From a virus: a DNA stretch of 37,533 nt. The position numbers and the translations under genes are program-made. Within the stretch, counting starts at the first letter, position 1, and each line of letters starts with the position of its first letter. The notes under the pieces were generated by a model that saw only the letters and a list, made by a program, of their open reading frames with translations, ran no database searches and had not been told where the DNA came from. The stretch lies in the IMG/VR virus record IMGVR_UViG_3300031722_000088, positions 1 through 37,533 of that record. The stretch is one strand, 5' to 3'. Of this stretch, positions 36,970-37,533 are shown one piece after another.

Positions 36970-37533
36970 ACTCTAGCAGATATATCACAAAAAATAACAG
37001 ATATAACAAATGTAGATACAACAGTTTATACTGCTACTTCTCGTTTAATAGATATAAATATTTGGTTACATAAAGTTCAATCAATGATTTACACTTCAAT
37101 GGATGAAGTGGATTTTGATGATAAAAATTACACAGATTATCCTAGAATGACTACAAGTTTAGTAGATAGTCAAAGAGACTATACAATTCCAGACACAGAA
37201 AAAGTAGTTGCATTTAAAAGAGTAGATATTTCTTATGACGGAGTTAATTATTACCGAGCATTACCAATTGATAGTGGGGAAATAATGGCAGGACTTGGTC
37301 CAACTTCTGCAACAGTTCAACAAAATAAAGTAGACCAATTATTTGCCAAGACAGCACCTAGATATGATTGTGCTTATAACTCTGTATTTATATACCCTCA
37401 ACCAAATGCACAAGATATTGCAAATGGTGGAAAAATATTTATGGAATGGACTCGTGAACTTAAAGAATTTACCGCAAGCGATTTAGCAACAGGATTAGCA
37501 GTTCCAGGATTTGATACAGAATTTCACGCTATA
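36967..37533 (+). CDS. Probable neck/adaptor protein, second copy, 5' part (3' end outside window)
   Basis: 189 codons, no indel against the copy at 482-1219 and about 13 amino-acid differences by my count, mostly in the first 40 residues (ADISQK for ADILRK, TTVYTATS for NTVYTDAS). Many silent changes exist too, but the last 100 bases are identical. The gene runs off the window. Confidence 0.6.
   Translation, partial: MTLADISQKITDITNVDTTVYTATSRLIDINIWLHKVQSMIYTSMDEVDFDDKNYTDYPRMTTSLVDSQRDYTIPDTEKVVAFKRVDISYDGVNYYRALPIDSGEIMAGLGPTSATVQQNKVDQLFAKTAPRYDCAYNSVFIYPQPNAQDIANGGKIFMEWTRELKEFTASDLATGLAVPGFDTEFHAI

Larger units (their letters stand above)
36860..37533 (+). repeat. Long diverged direct repeat, right copy
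   Basis: Right partner of 374-1048, ending at the window edge. Divergence is scattered but the final 100 bases are identical, as would happen where an assembler found an overlap or where recombination occurred. Confidence 0.85.

Noticed and set aside
1-37533. Alternative genetic code (TGA or TAG reassigned)
   Set aside because: TAA, TAG and TGA all end genes at tight junctions, and no conserved protein has an in-frame TGA or TAG.
1-37533. Integrated prophage with lysogeny genes
   Set aside because: No integrase, excisionase, CI-like repressor or host flank was recognised; absence in the window is not proof.

Overview
The window reads as a tailed-phage genome (or a metagenomic phage contig). 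It is AT-rich, almost fully coding, and nearly all genes are on the + strand. It carries a small terminase-like protein, large terminase, portal, scaffold and HK97-type capsid protein, a neck protein, internal virion proteins, fibres, a holin/amidase lysis set, a lambda-O-like initiator with a DnaB-type helicase, and an ERF/NinG/NinB-type recombination set. No tape measure, sheath or tail tube was recognised, so a short-tailed (podovirus-like) virion is the best guess. No integrase or CI-type repressor was recognised. TAA, TAG and TGA all end genes, so code 11 applies. Most starts sit directly after the upstream stop in an AT-rich context (TAATTATG, TAATATG) with no Shine-Dalgarno sequence. 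Promoters have standard -35/-10 boxes, and several place the -10 six bases before the ATG (leaderless geometry). The host cannot be named; Patescibacteria (CPR) is a weak guess.

Layout: 2-391, end of a DUF3431 gene. 374-10125, virion genes: neck protein with a structured RNA leader, decoration/beta-sandwich proteins, two large internal virion proteins, fibres. 10130-11179, lysis. 11260-11850, a minus-strand island with an HNH-like gene, an odd tRNA-Leu and a tRNA-Gln. 12051-16239, early/replication genes, including four iterons inside the initiator gene that look like a lambda-type origin. 16236-23720, many small genes, the recombination module, and two repeat-shape proteins built from 27-bp and 15-bp minisatellites. 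23750-26057, an HTH/zinc protein, a GroEL homologue and small genes. 26099-31835, packaging and capsid. 31837-36859, glycosyltransferases, an HNH endonuclease and a cytidylyltransferase. 36860-37533, a second, diverged copy of the neck-gene promoter, leader and first 189 codons.

The two neck-gene copies are offset by about 36,485 bases and have different genes upstream (DUF3431 versus a family 2 glycosyltransferase). Either the contig runs once round a circularly permuted genome into a related variant, or two related genomes or modules are joined. Comparison of the copies shows compensatory base changes in the leader RNA, which is the best evidence here for an undescribed regulatory RNA. Other leads are promoters preceded by DnaA-box-like sequences, a shared TTTACTCTTAATTTA late-promoter motif, a GroEL with the catalytic Asp replaced by Asn, and switch-like leaders before the scaffold gene and before the 13877 gene.
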